A DNA stretch of 64,000 nt from Cryptomeria japonica. Its lineage: Eukaryota > Streptophyta > Pinopsida > Cupressales > Cupressaceae. Below are positions 46,426 to 58,449 of this stretch, in pieces. Location of the stretch: NCBI RefSeq assembly GCF_030272615.1, contig NC_081412.1, forward strand, positions 345,207,870 through 345,271,869, read 5' to 3'. The notes beneath the pieces were generated by a model that was not told where the DNA came from, ran no database searches, and saw only the letters and a program-made list of their open reading frames with translations. The position numbers were made by a program, and so were the translations under genes. The stretch's first letter is position 1. Each line of letters starts with the position of its first letter.

Positions 46426-48950
46426 TGTAATGGAGGAAATTTTCCACCTCAAGATTAATGCATCCTTGGGGACAAATTGTCCTTCCAATTACCTCCGCGA
46501 ACTAGCGCTAAGATGAGCCAGGGGATAACAAATTTATGCAAGAAGTGTTAGACACCCGAGAGGCATCTCTAGACGGCTCTACAGAGATTTTGTCCTCAGG
46601 ATGAGTGTGCAGATTAGGGACACCAGCGCGACGCACTATTGTCTTGTATGGACAAAGTACAAAGTGCATATGGAAATTTTTGAACATGAGAATAATGCAA
46701 TGAAACACATAAAGCGAATAAACCAAACTAAAAGTTATGAGCTGCAAAATGACTGAAATAAAATAGAAAGAAGAGAGAAAGATGAAAACACTCACAATTG
46801 GTCCACAATTGAAGCATCCTGCTGAATGATGATCCTCTCACCTCTGTGAACCTACACACCAGAGAGAATGAAAAATTTTGGGGTTGTGATTTGGAGCTTG
46901 CCTAAGTTAGACCCCCATTTTGGTGTTTCCACCTCCATAGACAACCCAAGAAGCCATGAAAATAATGATATGATAAAGATAATTAAAAAATACAATACAA
47001 GATTAGAAATGAAGATTTAGGAAGTAAGAAAGAGAGGTTCAATAAAAATTCCCTTTCACGAACAATTGTTGGAAAATGAAGGTGTAGTGTGCTTGAGATA
47101 CTGCAATGATGGTGGTGTTGATAGTATGCTATCCAAAGTGGTCTCCAAGAGCTTAACCTACAAGAAGATCACCAAAATTGCTAAAAGAATACATTCAAAA
47201 TGCCTCCAAAGTGAAAGATAAAGGCCTAGGAAGGAATTCAGATGTCGGTGGGTGCATGCAGAGGCATTATGATTCCTTTTGGGTGTAGGCATAGCGCTCA
47301 AATGGCCACATGTAGACTGTTAGATTCGTGGAACACTAGCACACTACACAAATGTCTTTGCGCCGCACATGTGTCCCCGAAGGTGACAGGTTGGCAGAGT
47401 TGGTAATGCTTTGGCCAGAGTTGACATGGATGGTTTGATTGGACAAAAGGACATGATAGTGGGTCCTGACCTCCGATGACATGCAAGAAAAGTTCCATTT
47501 GTTACCTTAATTATAAGGGATAATATTTTTGATATTAAATTTTATCCCCACTTTAGCGAGCATGCCTTTGCTAAGGGATGCAAAGCTAAAGTAGAGGAAG
47601 ATACAGAGGAAGAATAGTCATGATAGGGAGGCAAATTTTTGTTGATCGAACAACATTGCTCCCAGTGAGATGATGTCGAGGTTTGGTACAGATGTTTCTA
47701 TTTGGTACATCTCAAACACACTAGTTGGCGATAAGATAAAGAAACATATAAGATAGCATAACAGAAACAAACCTCGCTTTGGAAGAAATCCCCTAGCTAA
47801 GGAAAGATACGAGATAAATGACTACCATTGGTATAAGACACATCAGTATGGGTAGCAAGATACGTTATGCTAGATGGCCATACGATAGGGAATGATATGT
47901 TAGCATGGATAATCATATGATAGGGCAGATAAAGATAAATTTTGCCAGCATGGGTAGTGGCACACTAGATTTCCATGAGATAGGGCAGATAAAGATATAT
48001 TTTCTAGCATGAGTAGCAATGCGCTAGATATCCATGAGATAGGGAAGATAAATTTGGTAAGTAGTATATTGGCCCCTACAAAGTCACTCAAGAATGGTTT
48101 GGCCTCCATGTAGGTGATCATGGAAAAATAAAAGACCAAGTGGTTTGGCCCCCATCTAGGCAATCTTGGAAAAGAAAAAGATTGAGTGGTTTGGCCTCCA
48201 CCTAGGCAAACAAAGAAAATAATCGATAAAAGACACCAATGCAAAAGCTGAAAGGATAAATGCCAAAGATAAAAAGATAAGTGCAGATATGATGCCCCCC
48301 CACCTTAGAATGATAGGCATGGAAGGCATGTCATTCTAAGGAGAAGAACAGTTGTGGCTCATCAACATAATGAGATATTTCCATGGAATTCCACCAAGAC
48401 CAAGTGGCACATAGATATCCACAACATCAAAAGATGCAATGCAAGAGGACATGGGGATCCGATAGTTTGGCATCACAACCCATAGCAGTGTCAAAAGGAT
48501 ATATAGCATCACTGCGTGATGGGTGTATTGTCATAGTGCCAAATTTATTGGATCTAAAGAAGAGAACATGAAGTCAAAGATAAAATAAAAATTCATGTCA
48601 ACATGGAAGAAGGCAAAGAATGTCCCCAACACTTTGCATCATTCTCAAATGTCAAAAAGAAAGATAAAACAAATAGAAGGAGGTAGACAAATACAAGAAT
48701 GTGTACGACAAAAAATCCCCTATATCTGAGCACCTACGGAGTAACTCGGGTGCTTCAGGAGAGCACAATGGATAAAAATAGTCAACCTCCCATATCCAAG
48801 TACCTATGAAATGACCTGGGTCCTTCGGGAGGGAAAAAACAAATAAAGAAAGCATTGGAGGAACACAATCACACGTACATGCAAGCAAATGTAGATGAAA
48901 AATAAATTTCCCAATGATCAGCCCTTAGAAGGGAATCGTACTGTAGGAGA
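46426..48950 (-). repeat. 3' LTR region of element L with tandem repeats
   Basis: Non-coding. Shares a block with K's LTR (46840-46930). It contains about four 60-bp tandem units (47840-48055, core GATAGGGCAGATAAAGATA), three 46-bp units (48097-48230, core GTTTGGCCTCCA), and two diverged copies of an ATATC-GAGCACCTA-type segment at about 48715-48830. Confidence 0.55.
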
Positions 48951-48999
48951 TCATCATCCTCGAGGAGAGCTTCATCCTCCCAATCTAGATCATAGGGAG

Positions 49000-49915
49000 A
49001 AGGGGGATGACCTCAGCGAGGGACTATCACAAGGGCCACATTGGGTGCCTCACTAGCAGTGAGAGCATGAGACAAAGAAGTAGCGATGTCTTTGTCTATA
49101 GGCTTGAAGGAGGAAAGGGTGAATGATCGCATGAATATCGTAGACAAGGTTGGGATGTCCTCCAAGGAGTCGAACATGCAAGCTTTCGTGGAGGAAGCAG
49201 GTGACTCGCTTGGAAAAGATGAAACAAGAATAGGACTTCTGGCCTTTGGAAGAGGGGCAGTAACAAACTCAGGAGAAGGCGGGGCCTTCTCGATCATACA
49301 AACAAAAATAGGCAAACTAGTAGGCATTGAGACAAGCAAAGGAAGGGATGAAGAACGGACTTGTGAAGACTTGCATCGTTGGAACTCTAGAACAGGGCCC
49401 TACTCAAACTTGCATTTACATGAGATAGGAGTGTCAGGCCTCCTATCAACCATAGCAAGATGAAGGAGCCCAGGAAAAATCAGACGCTAGAGCAGTGGCA
49501 AAGCAGACAGGGCATACTAAGTTGCACTAGGCACCACCTGTGTATGTGATGTGTTAAGGGGTTGGGACAAGGGAGGTATGTCCAGAAAATAAGTGGTAAG
49601 AGGTAGATCCAAAGAAGGAGCAATGAAAACCTGCACCCATTTAGAGGGAGGTTGATGGAAAGCCTGTGAAGCAGCAAGGAGCGAGACCAAAATAGGTGCA
49701 GAGACAGGAGAAAACAAGGGAATAGGCTCCAAAATAGCAACGTTGGGTGTCAGAGCCACACTAGCAGACTGTAAGGCAATGTCGTTCTCTCAAGATCGGG
49801 CCTATAAAAAGAGTTTACACTCATGCACATGCTAATTTTAACAGAGGTGAGGACCACCAACCAGAGCCAACAAGGATTCAGGAACATCGTGCTCCATAGA
49901 AGAGGCCTCTAGAAT
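49000..49915 (-). pseudogene. Element L proline-rich tail, distal part
   Basis: Open stretches 49013-49339 and 49517-49759 are rich in Pro and Ser (APPSPEFVTAPLPKARSPI, VAILEPIPLFSPVSAPILVS). They continue the tail that begins at 51400 and is split by an inserted LTR. Just right of it, near 49850-49915, EASSMEHDVPESLLALVGG is readable. No enzyme motif. Function unknown. Confidence 0.55.
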
Positions 49916-51080
49916 TGTGTCAAGGATTCATCTCTCAATGCTTCCAAATATCATGCCTTATCAGAATAGTTAAGTAGTTAATCAAATCAACAAATAAGAT
50001 CATAACCACAAAAGCATTCACCACTTGACACAAATATTTATACGTGGAAAACCCAAATAGGTAAAAACCACGGTGAGATGAGACTCACAAGGATAGCTAT
50101 CTGAACTCTTCTTAAGTTCGCCCTGTTAGGAGCCAAGCCTGTTAAAGCTTTTACAATAAGTCCTTCTAAGAACTAATTTTGGTTAGGAATCACCCGGTTA
50201 AGGGATTTACAAATATGCCTTGATGAAAAGCACAATACCCCATTAGGAGTAACCTCGCTGGAGGATTTGAGAATCCAAACTAGTGGACTACCTTGTTAGA
50301 GGATTTAGAAAGTAACCAAGCTTGTTAGAGCTTATCCGGTTAGGGGATTTCAATTTCTGTTGTAATTGTTAGAAAACAATAGGTTTTCTTGTTCTATCTA
50401 AATAACACTATATCTGCTTGATCAGATCCTTCTTAAGCTTCAATATGCCTTTACTCAAACTGTAGATCCATCCACCGGTTAGGCAACCACACACTCAACT
50501 AGTTTATGCCAATCTTGTCAACTTTGCCAACACTTAACAAGACAATATCATTGACCTTAAATACAAATCAACTAGGTTGGTAACACAACAAAAACCTAAT
50601 TCTTATCATCCAGACTACAAACAAGTTGGTAAAATCTTGACCATTAGAAATCATAACAATATCTTCACATTCTTCAAGAAAATTCCAACCGCTTCATCGG
50701 ACTTTGTAACTCATCATGAGCTATGCATTATATGGAATCCACTTTTCTCCTTTCCAAGATAACAAATGTGCCAAATCAATCTGAACTAATCCTCATACAA
50801 TGATCACACGTGTCTCCATCATTACCGCTCAACATTAGATCTTAAACCAACAAACTTGATCGGTTAGGGTTTAACAGAAAACAACTGGTAGGGTTTACCG
50901 GTTACATAACATAGAAAAGGTTAACCCTTTACACCGGTTCAACTTACAAACTACCATTACCGGTTTACAACATCTTCCTCAAGATTTATCATACCGGTTA
51001 CAAGACAATAGAAATAACAACAATAACATCAACAATATCATGAATATCATTCACCAATTCAATTGACATCAATGACAACA
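49916..51080 (-). repeat. LTR inserted in the L tail (about 1165 bp)
   Basis: Starts TGTGTCAAGG and ends ATCAATGACAACA. It has the LTR-typical GTGGAAAACCC and AAAACCACGGTGAGATG blocks. L's coding is readable on both sides. I could not find a matching duplication, so the ends may be off by a few bases. Confidence 0.62.
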
Positions 51081-51960
51081 TATCATTAATGAAATCTATA
51101 TGCAAAATGCCAACATGAGGAATATCAGCCATGATCGGGAGCTCGAAAGGAGGGTGGGTCGTGGATTTTGACATCATGGGTGCCTTTCCCTTAGCTATGT
51201 TGGGCATAGTCGCAAGAGCAACAGACACTGTTGGAGGTTGTGCGGTCCTAGACAGATGCAGAGGTCTATTCGAGGGAGCAGGCTTACCCTCAACCCTTGA
51301 TGATGAGGAGACATGAGGCACTACCCACTCCAAGATCAAAATCAATGGAAGAGTGGTTGATGTAGGAGGTGGCAATGAAACACTAGGTTGCACAGATTTA
51401 GGGGCTGACTCCCTCATTTTATACTGATAATAAGCTTGGTACATTAAATCATATTGGGGAAGTATGGGCCCCACCAAAGTAGGGCAAAAGTGATCCAACA
51501 AAAAATATTGACGAGTGATCAGGGGTCGATATCCAGTATCCTGGATGATATGCACCATTCCCTCATGGGGAAACTTAAAACATTTGTGCACAACTGAGGG
51601 GATGGCTTCCATAGCAATCAACCAAGGAATGTCGAGCTTAACTCAGAAGAGGTCCAATTCGGGAATGATGACAAACACTGAGGATACTGCCTTAGGCCCT
51701 ACGAGGACCATCAAGGTGATACTACCCAAGGGGCAGATAGAGAACCCATTATGCATCCTCAAAGTTGTGTGATATTCATCATACACTAGCCTATTCTAAT
51801 CGTTCACACAAAGAGTCTCCTCTATGATAACATCAACTTTGCTAGATAGGTCAACCATCACACCTGTGATAGTTTGACTATTCATCTTTGCAGGGACGTA
51901 AAGAGGAGCAGTTTTTCCGCAATACGAGGCATCAAGAGGGGTAAATGACTAGGATAGATC
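51081..51960 (-). pseudogene. Element L protease-like domain and start of the tail
   Basis: The active-site region (about 51835-51875) reads GVMVDLSSKVDVIIEE, so D-[ST]-G is D-L-S. Then GSITLMVLVGP and VIIPELDLF, PWLIAMEAIPSVVHKCFKFP, and HIIQDTGYRPL, matching K's protease in order. From about 51400 a Pro/Ser/Thr-rich tail begins (VQPSVSLPPPTSTTLPLIL). The paired similarity of K and L is the main support. Confidence 0.7.
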
Positions 51961-52068
51961 AGATACCTTCCCCTTCTAGGCCAGAGGTGAGCTAATGGGG
52001 GTGATGGTGATGATGTTCACATATGGACCATCATCCAAAGAAGGATCTGATGCAGATATAAAGTTTTT

Positions 52069-53084
52069 TTAATATGGAGGGAGGATCAGTATAAATCTGC
52101 AAGTCACTATTGGTTTTATCAACAAACTTGTTTGATTTGTTCTTTTGTGCATCCACCTTGATTGCACCATTTTCGATGTGGTCTTGGACAACATGTCAAA
52201 GATGATAACATCACTCAGTGTCATGACCAGCCACACAATGATAACAACAAAACTTTGAACCATCATACCAACATGGATAAGGTCGACTATCAGACAACGG
52301 TTTGATTTTTAGAAGGGTAATAAGGTTGTCTTTCAACAACTGTTGCATTATGCTCAAGTAGGATTCATTCAACTTAGTGAAGAATCTATTTTATTGTGGG
52401 GATTGTGTAGAAGCCATTAGATGATTAGCCATAAAATTAGTGATAGCCTTATTCTTCCGAGACCCATCCATGGATTTTCCTGCAAAGGACCCACCGTGAG
52501 GGTTTGAAAAAGTATCTCCGAACTGCGACACAATATGTCGGTAATTGGTGAGAGTAGAACACATGTTAGCAAAGTTCTAATATCAGTTAAGAGATAGTTT
52601 CTCCCTCAATGTTGGTTGCAAATTATTGATAAACATCCTTTGTAGATCGCTATCTAGTAGGGAAAAGGGAATCGCTATTTGGTAGTGCCAGTGTTGATTA
52701 CTGAAATTTGAACAACGATAGAAGTTGAACTACTAGCCAGCCTGTGTAGCCCAAGGGAGTGACTGAAGCACTGACATTAGGTATGGTGGAGTCCACCATG
52801 TGCATGCTCATCCCTGGAATGCTAACACTAACCTGGGAACCAAATGGATCATATTGATTTTCCACAGGAGGGGCATCTGCCAAGGGCACATGGCTTTTAA
52901 CAATCATGGACAAGGCCCTCAACATCTCCAGGCCTCTTTTGTTAAAGATCAACATATCTCTCAAGGTACTTGAGACATTGTCAACCTAGGGAGGAAATTC
53001 TCTCTGTTCAAGAAACCCTCAAATTCTCTTAGATTCTGCTCCAAAATATTGATCTTCTCAAAGTCTACAGTGACCGCAAAATTG
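52069..53084 (-). pseudogene. gag: Element L gag remnant
   Basis: The N-terminal piece (52698-52964) reads LEMLRALSMIVKSHVPLADA and PPVENQYDPFGSQVSVSIP; the same frame can be followed to 53084 (NLREFEGFLNRENFLPRL), where D begins. The gag core (52300-52690) is heavily broken. A finger-like motif, FCCYHCVAGHDTE, is at about 52205-52250, the counterpart of K's CX2HX4HX4C finger. Then comes a hydrophilic linker (52069-52200). Confidence 0.6.
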
Positions 53085-56084
53085 TGATCCCTTAATGCAC
53101 TCGCAATCTCTGCACTGTACTGGCGAGTGACATTAGAATAAAGCAGAAGATTTCATTCTTAGGAGGGCTCAACAAAGAGGGAGAATGCTATAGAGTGGCC
53201 GGTTCTCAGTGACCCTTGACCTACTTTGGAGCATGAGATGTTTTTGACAAGCAGCAACATACACAAAAATGAAAAGATGTTATAATATTCGCAGTTTAGA
53301 GAGAGTTGTCGACGAGTTATGAGCAAAAAACTGTCATTGAAAATAACTACAAGCCATGATCGGTGTCTTATCCATTGGGAAACTGAAATTACAAAAAGTA
53401 GGATGAAAATATAACAGAACCTTTAATCTAATAAATCAGGATCTAAAATAATACTACCTTGGAATATCTCTCATCTACACATTCCAATCCAAAATACTTA
53501 TTTGAATCCATACATAAGCCCCATCAGTTTGCAATTCTATTTAAGCATTTAATTAAGCCCTTACATCAAAGCAAAAATAGAAAATACATACACCATAACA
53601 ATGCAATGAACGAGAAAACCTTTGATTCTACTCATTCAAAACATAACAAAGTTACACGCTGGAGAAATGGATTTGAAATATGTTTTCATTCATTTAACAA
53701 GCTATTTTCTGTTAAAAATCATCTTACATATAACTCCTTCAAGAACCTGGATAAAATATGACCCAAGACCCATTTTATTCTCTCTGTAAATGACTTTTAC
53801 AACCTACTCATTTCACCTAGACTCATTGTATATGTCCAAGGATTTTGACCCAAGATTTTTGACCAAATTTCTCAACCTCATCTCATAGCCTTGAATTCTC
53901 TTTTATAGACTCAAGGGAGGAAACAAGCTTCGGGCCAAAGGAGAAACCTATCACAAGCCTACAAGACTACTTGTGATTATTCACAATCTCCAAAAAACTA
54001 TCCATACCATCATGTCATGATGAGGTAGAGCCAAAATTCCTAACTACATTTTGGTAGAAATAAAACCTTTTGAGTCATGTCACTATCACCCCTGATGCCT
54101 CCAAATGGACCGTGAGATGCGTCATTTTGTTCTACAAAGCATTTCCCTTTAAGTAGAGGGTTTAGATCCTAGCAAGAAGTAAACTCACCCCTCAAATAGA
54201 AGAGGACCTCAAGCCTTCATGCCCAGGATTAGAGAAAGTGGAAAAAGGGACTCAAAGAGGAACGTAAAGTGAAGAGGAGGCATTGCAACTTCCATGCCAT
54301 TGTAAATACGAATGGTTGTTGCCTCCTCCCAAACCTTGATCTGCTCATGTTCCTTCGTGAGGCCCTTCCTAGAACCCTCTGCCAACCAGTGGCATAGGAG
54401 AAGCAAAGAATATGTCATGCAGGGCTTGTTTTGATGAAAAATGGATTTCAAGCCTCCACTGACTATCCTCCCAACTTTTAAGGCTCCATTGACTATAAGA
54501 ATAGTCACTCAAGAAGAATTTCCATCTGGTATCACAGAGCTCACTATAAATCCTTGCACGATATTTCTCAAAAATCATTCTCATCATCTCGAAACCTTCT
54601 AAGATGATAATAAGATTTTGCTCTTTCTACCAACTGAGAATGCCACTTAGGTGTATTTATAATCAAAACTATCTCACTTGGCAATGTTCATGCATGAAAA
54701 ATCATCACTTCATTTCTTTCTACTCATCCTGCCAACAAATGGACTTAAGAAATCATATCCTTCAGATCCAAGACACCATCAGATTCAAACTGTCAATCCG
54801 CTGCCTTCTAACAAAGCTCATCCTCTGTGAACAATTTTATTCTGATCGCATTATTTTTCTTGATTGCACAACTTCTGTTTCAAAATCTCTTTTTTGGATA
54901 TGGAGTCCTTATCCTTTTGAAGTTTTCTCAGAGACAGTTTCTTGATTCTTATCCTTCTTGTGAGAATCACTAACAGTATGCAACCTATGATCTTATTGAT
55001 AGTTCGTTGATCACTTCATCACCAACTCACAAAATAGCCTTATCCCCCTATGCTTCAGGAAATGTTAATCTTTCATTGCCGTGGTGATGGAAATTGCTAA
55101 GACAGCTCCCTGAAAACTTGCCAGCATCGCTTGCCAATTCACCTCAACCCATAAAACAACCCTTAGAACGGGTTTCTTTAAAATAGTCAGCATCCACGTG
55201 TCTTGACTTATCTTTGTTCATCTTATGTCGACAAGCTTATTTCCTCCTGCCCTTATTTTCCCGCATGAGTGACAACAAATAGTCTTAATCACCTCTACGT
55301 TGAAATACATTCTTTGTCCACCATAGATTTTGTCCAGCATGGCACGTCGTGCAATCACCATCAATAAATATGATATTGACCTACCACTATGGCAAACAGG
55401 TCCACAAAAGGTTTGACCGATCATCGTCCAATCATCTTTGAGCTCAATTCTGTTAGCGGCCCCATTGTCAAACCTTCTTGGTCTTCTTGGGACATGTGGC
55501 ATCATCTCATGATGTCACGGTCCTTAACTTCCTTTCATCTTCCTTCGTGGGACTATGAAGGTCGTCAAATCCATTTGCTCTTTACAAACCAGCTACAACA
55601 ACCGCTTAACATTGACCGCTATCCTTCGTGCATCTTCCTGCTTGGGTTAAAACATCGCCGTCCACTTGATGCACGTGAAGAATTATGAAACCTTTAGTTG
55701 TTTGATCATTAATCACAGAGACATTAGCCTCAATATTTAGGATGGACTTAGGGAAAATAATACCCGCTAAAATATTAAAGGGGGGCCGACCATAGTGAAC
55801 AAGACGCAGACTTTAGGAAAATTTCAAAAGGCCACCATAAGAAATAATGCTTAGGAAAAAGACCAAGTCCCCTTGACAATGAAAAAGACCCTCATCTTTA
55901 ACTGAAAAAGGTGATGAAGAAATATTAATAGGCTTTGGGTTTTTTAACAAAATACTTACCCGAAAACACATAAACTCAAAACCCTAAACCCTGAGGGTAA
56001 GAACAGAGAGCGTCATTAATTCAAAATGACTAAAATTTTGATATGAACATCAAATTTCCTGCACAATTATTTTTAGGACTAACA
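53085..56084 (-). repeat. 3' LTR of element D (3000 bp present)
   Basis: The minus-strand start TGTTAGTCCTAAAAATAATT is at 56084. It matches 61094-64000 throughout with many single-base differences. A TATA box (GATTATAAATAC, minus) is at 54652-54663. Confidence 0.78.
54209..54587 (-). pseudogene. LTR ORF of element D, left copy
   Basis: Starts at ATG 54587, about 65 bp downstream of the TATA box, so it would be near the 5' end of an LTR transcript. It reads MMRMIFEKYRARIYSELCDT, WRLEIHFSSKQALHD and PLVGRGF, 72 codons to a stop; an overlapping frame runs on to 54209. The right LTR has the same protein at 62378-62566. No known domain. It may be a small leader ORF or the remnant of a longer one. 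Confidence 0.5.
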
Positions 56085-56099
56085 GTGGCTCTAGTTGGG
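56085..56099 (-). other. Conserved 15-bp motif at the 3' LTR junction of D
   Basis: CCCAACTAGAGCCAC on the minus strand next to the LTR start, identical to 25708-25722 in element C. Confidence 0.6.
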
Positions 56100-57034
56100 A
56101 AAGATCGTCTCTCAAGGATGATACGAGGATCCATAATCTCAGGTGCAGCAGACCCAAAGGAAACTACCTGGAGAAGGCAGCCTAAACAAAAAAAGAAACC
56201 CAATCTGATATGTACAAAGCATAAACTACTACTCATGGAAAATAAATACTTCAAAAGAAGTAAAATTCCAAGAACTATCCATGAACAAGCAGTTCAAAGA
56301 TTTCGTCTATCATTCCTTGGAGAAAGTATGAAATAAAATCTTCTCCCCACTTATTTTGAATCAAATATGGGTCTAACCAAATGACACCAAACTTTCCATG
56401 CCTTCCTTTGTCTTCCAATCTAGCATTCCACATCAAGATCAAAATCTTTATTTGGAAACTCCTTACAGTTTCTCTTACTACAAGTTCATGACCCGTATTT
56501 GGGATTCAATATCTTCGTATCAGCGTCACTTCTTGTTCTACTTCATTTCATTAAAGCTTCAACTTTCAACTGTATCTCAGTTTTCATATTATCAACACAA
56601 ATTTGGACAACTTGTGCATCTCCATTATGTAGTAGAGTTAGCCTCCTTTTTGATCTGCTCCCTACACTGTAGTTTCGAGAAATCAGACTATAAGTGATGG
56701 CTCAAGGCCACCAATATGGAATGCTAGTATTTACCCTTATCAAAAATCTGATTCTCATCTATATATGTGATCACAAATTGAAGATGTTATCATTTACATG
56801 CTAACCATATACATAAACATTTGCACACTGCTAGCTAACCCCACATTTGTTATCATTCAAGCCTCCTTTGATCAAATACTCACTCAACTGATATGAAATC
56901 AAAAGTCCTAGCTCAAAATTTTGCATCACTGTCAGCAAAGACAAATAGAATTCCTTGATTAGCTTGGATAGCTCCTTCCTTATCATATAAACCATGCTCA
57001 CAATGGTTTGAAATATTTTCATCACTCCCATTAC
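56100..57034. other. 3' internal region of element D
   Basis: No domain recognised on either strand. Short open frames occur on the plus strand (56043-56336, 56398-56697) but have no retroelement motif and may be chance. Confidence 0.35.
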
Positions 57035-57822
57035 TGTTAGGATTCCCAAAGATACTGAGAGGGGGGGTGAATTAGTATCTAACCAGTTATATAATTTTCT
57101 TAACTTAAAACATGTAAAGCATATCAATACTATATACCGGTAAACAAAAAGTAATGCAATAAATAGAGATAACAACAACCACATGAAAAGAACACCATAA
57201 CACAGTAGTTTAATGAGTAAACCCGGTGTGGGAAAAACCTCGATGGGATTTGTGACCCACAATATTTGTGTACTGGCCAATAAGTGCATATTACTCTTAC
57301 AATAGGGGCCTACACATGCAGGAAGGCCAAGTGCCTAGAGCTCACTGCTCAATTACAAAATGGGAAGTCTCACTGACTTACAAAATGGATTATGCAAATA
57401 CAATGTCTTGTACTGCTTCAAAATAGCATCTACTATGCCAGATCCAGTACCAGTTTTAGCTCTTCTTCATACATAAACCCTTAACCTATAATTCACATAA
57501 TAGGTCTGCCTTATTTTGCCTATCTTCTTGCTTACAAAATGTTCTATAATGATCTCATACATATATGAGTCATTTTACAACTTTCCAAGTCAGCTTACAG
57601 TGATTTTACAATTAATTACAAAATATATTATAAACAAAATTCCTGTCGGCCTGGGTGTCGGTATACTTTCTTTTACTGTCGGTGTTTTATGTGCCGGTGT
57701 AGAGTCTGTCATTGCTGGTGCCGGTAAATTTTCTTGTCGGTATCATATGATTGCAAGGTTGCCATCAATGACAAAACCTTCAATCACCTACAATATCTCA
57801 TTGGAGTGTGCATTTGCCAACA
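57035..57822 (-). repeat. 3' LTR of a family-B Copia-type element (788 bp)
   Basis: Starts TGTTAGGATTCCC and ends TTTGCCAACA. Same family as the solo LTR at 16387-17181. Carries the GAGAGGGGGGGTGAATTAG block. Followed by a polypurine tract, so internal sequence lies to the right. Confidence 0.9.
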
Positions 57823-57834
57823 ATCTCCCCCTTT
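57823..57834 (-). other. Polypurine tract of the B element
   Basis: The minus strand reads AAAGGGGGAGAT directly before the LTR. A second, similar tract lies at about 57988-58000. Confidence 0.85.
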
Positions 57835-58449
57835 GGCATTGATGGCAATGCTCATGAGAAAAATCCAAAAAGTGTCATCCAAAAAGAATCTGCCAGAATT
57901 GTCTTACCAAAAATTGTGTACCAAAAAAATATGTGCTCCCCTTGAGCTGATGAGCCATTTGCTGATTATTTTTCTTATTACCACTACTCCCCCTTTGGCA
58001 TCAATGACAAAGGTTGTCAAAGTGTCAATTGAGTGTGGTTTCTAGCTTTATCCTTGTAACCGGTTGGTTACAATCTGAAAAAGGTCTACCAATACCAGAT
58101 TCAAGCTCTTAGTGAACCGTTCATTATCCTTTAATGTGGCCTCTATCCTCTGAATTGTACTGGTGAGGTGTTGCATTTATTGTTTCGGTGTTTTCTATCC
58201 TTGAACTAGAGCCTCGGATATCTCTTTTCTCAAGGAGGTGAGGTAGTCCAATCTTGGACTAAGTTTCCATTTTAGATCTTTTGCTTTTCCTTTTATACTT
58301 TCCTTCTCTCTTTCCAATTTTATAAGTTCCTCCTCAAAACCTGTTGTTTTCTGCTCAAAAACTGATACTGTGTTATACATTTTGCTGATATTTTTCAATT
58401 TACCATCCTCAATAATTTCATCTAGTAATAGGATAAAATTCATCTTCAT
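57835..58449 (-). pseudogene. B element 3' region with a coiled-coil ORF
   Basis: An 84-codon open frame (58195-58449) predicted as coiled coil: FEEELIKLEREKESIKGKAK and LRKEISEALVQG. It lies a few hundred bases upstream of the polypurine tract. SIRE-type Copia elements carry an additional ORF with a coiled coil at this position, often called env-like; that comparison rests on position and composition only. The frame ends at a stop near 58195; the rest to 57835 is untranslated with G-run motifs. Confidence 0.5.

Larger units (their letters stand above)
46426..53084 (-). mobile_element. Gag-protease element L
   Basis: Minus-strand relative of K. The 3' LTR is on the left (from TGTAATGG at 46426 to about 48.9 kb), then a proline-rich tail, protease and gag to 53084, where D's LTR abuts the gag N-terminal frame. 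An LTR (49916-51080) interrupts the tail. No reverse transcriptase or integrase. The boundary between LTR and internal part is not sharply placed. Confidence 0.65.

Noticed and set aside
56085-56099. GTGGCTCTAGTTGGG read on the plus strand as a primer site, which would make D a plus-strand element
   Set aside because: D's gag, TATA box and a better primer site at 60895-60911 are all on the minus strand, and the same motif lies at the 3' LTR of C, whose orientation is fixed by pol.
56043-56336. 97-codon plus-strand ORF at the D LTR junction
   Set aside because: It starts inside the LTR, crosses its end and runs against D's strand; no domain. Probably chance.
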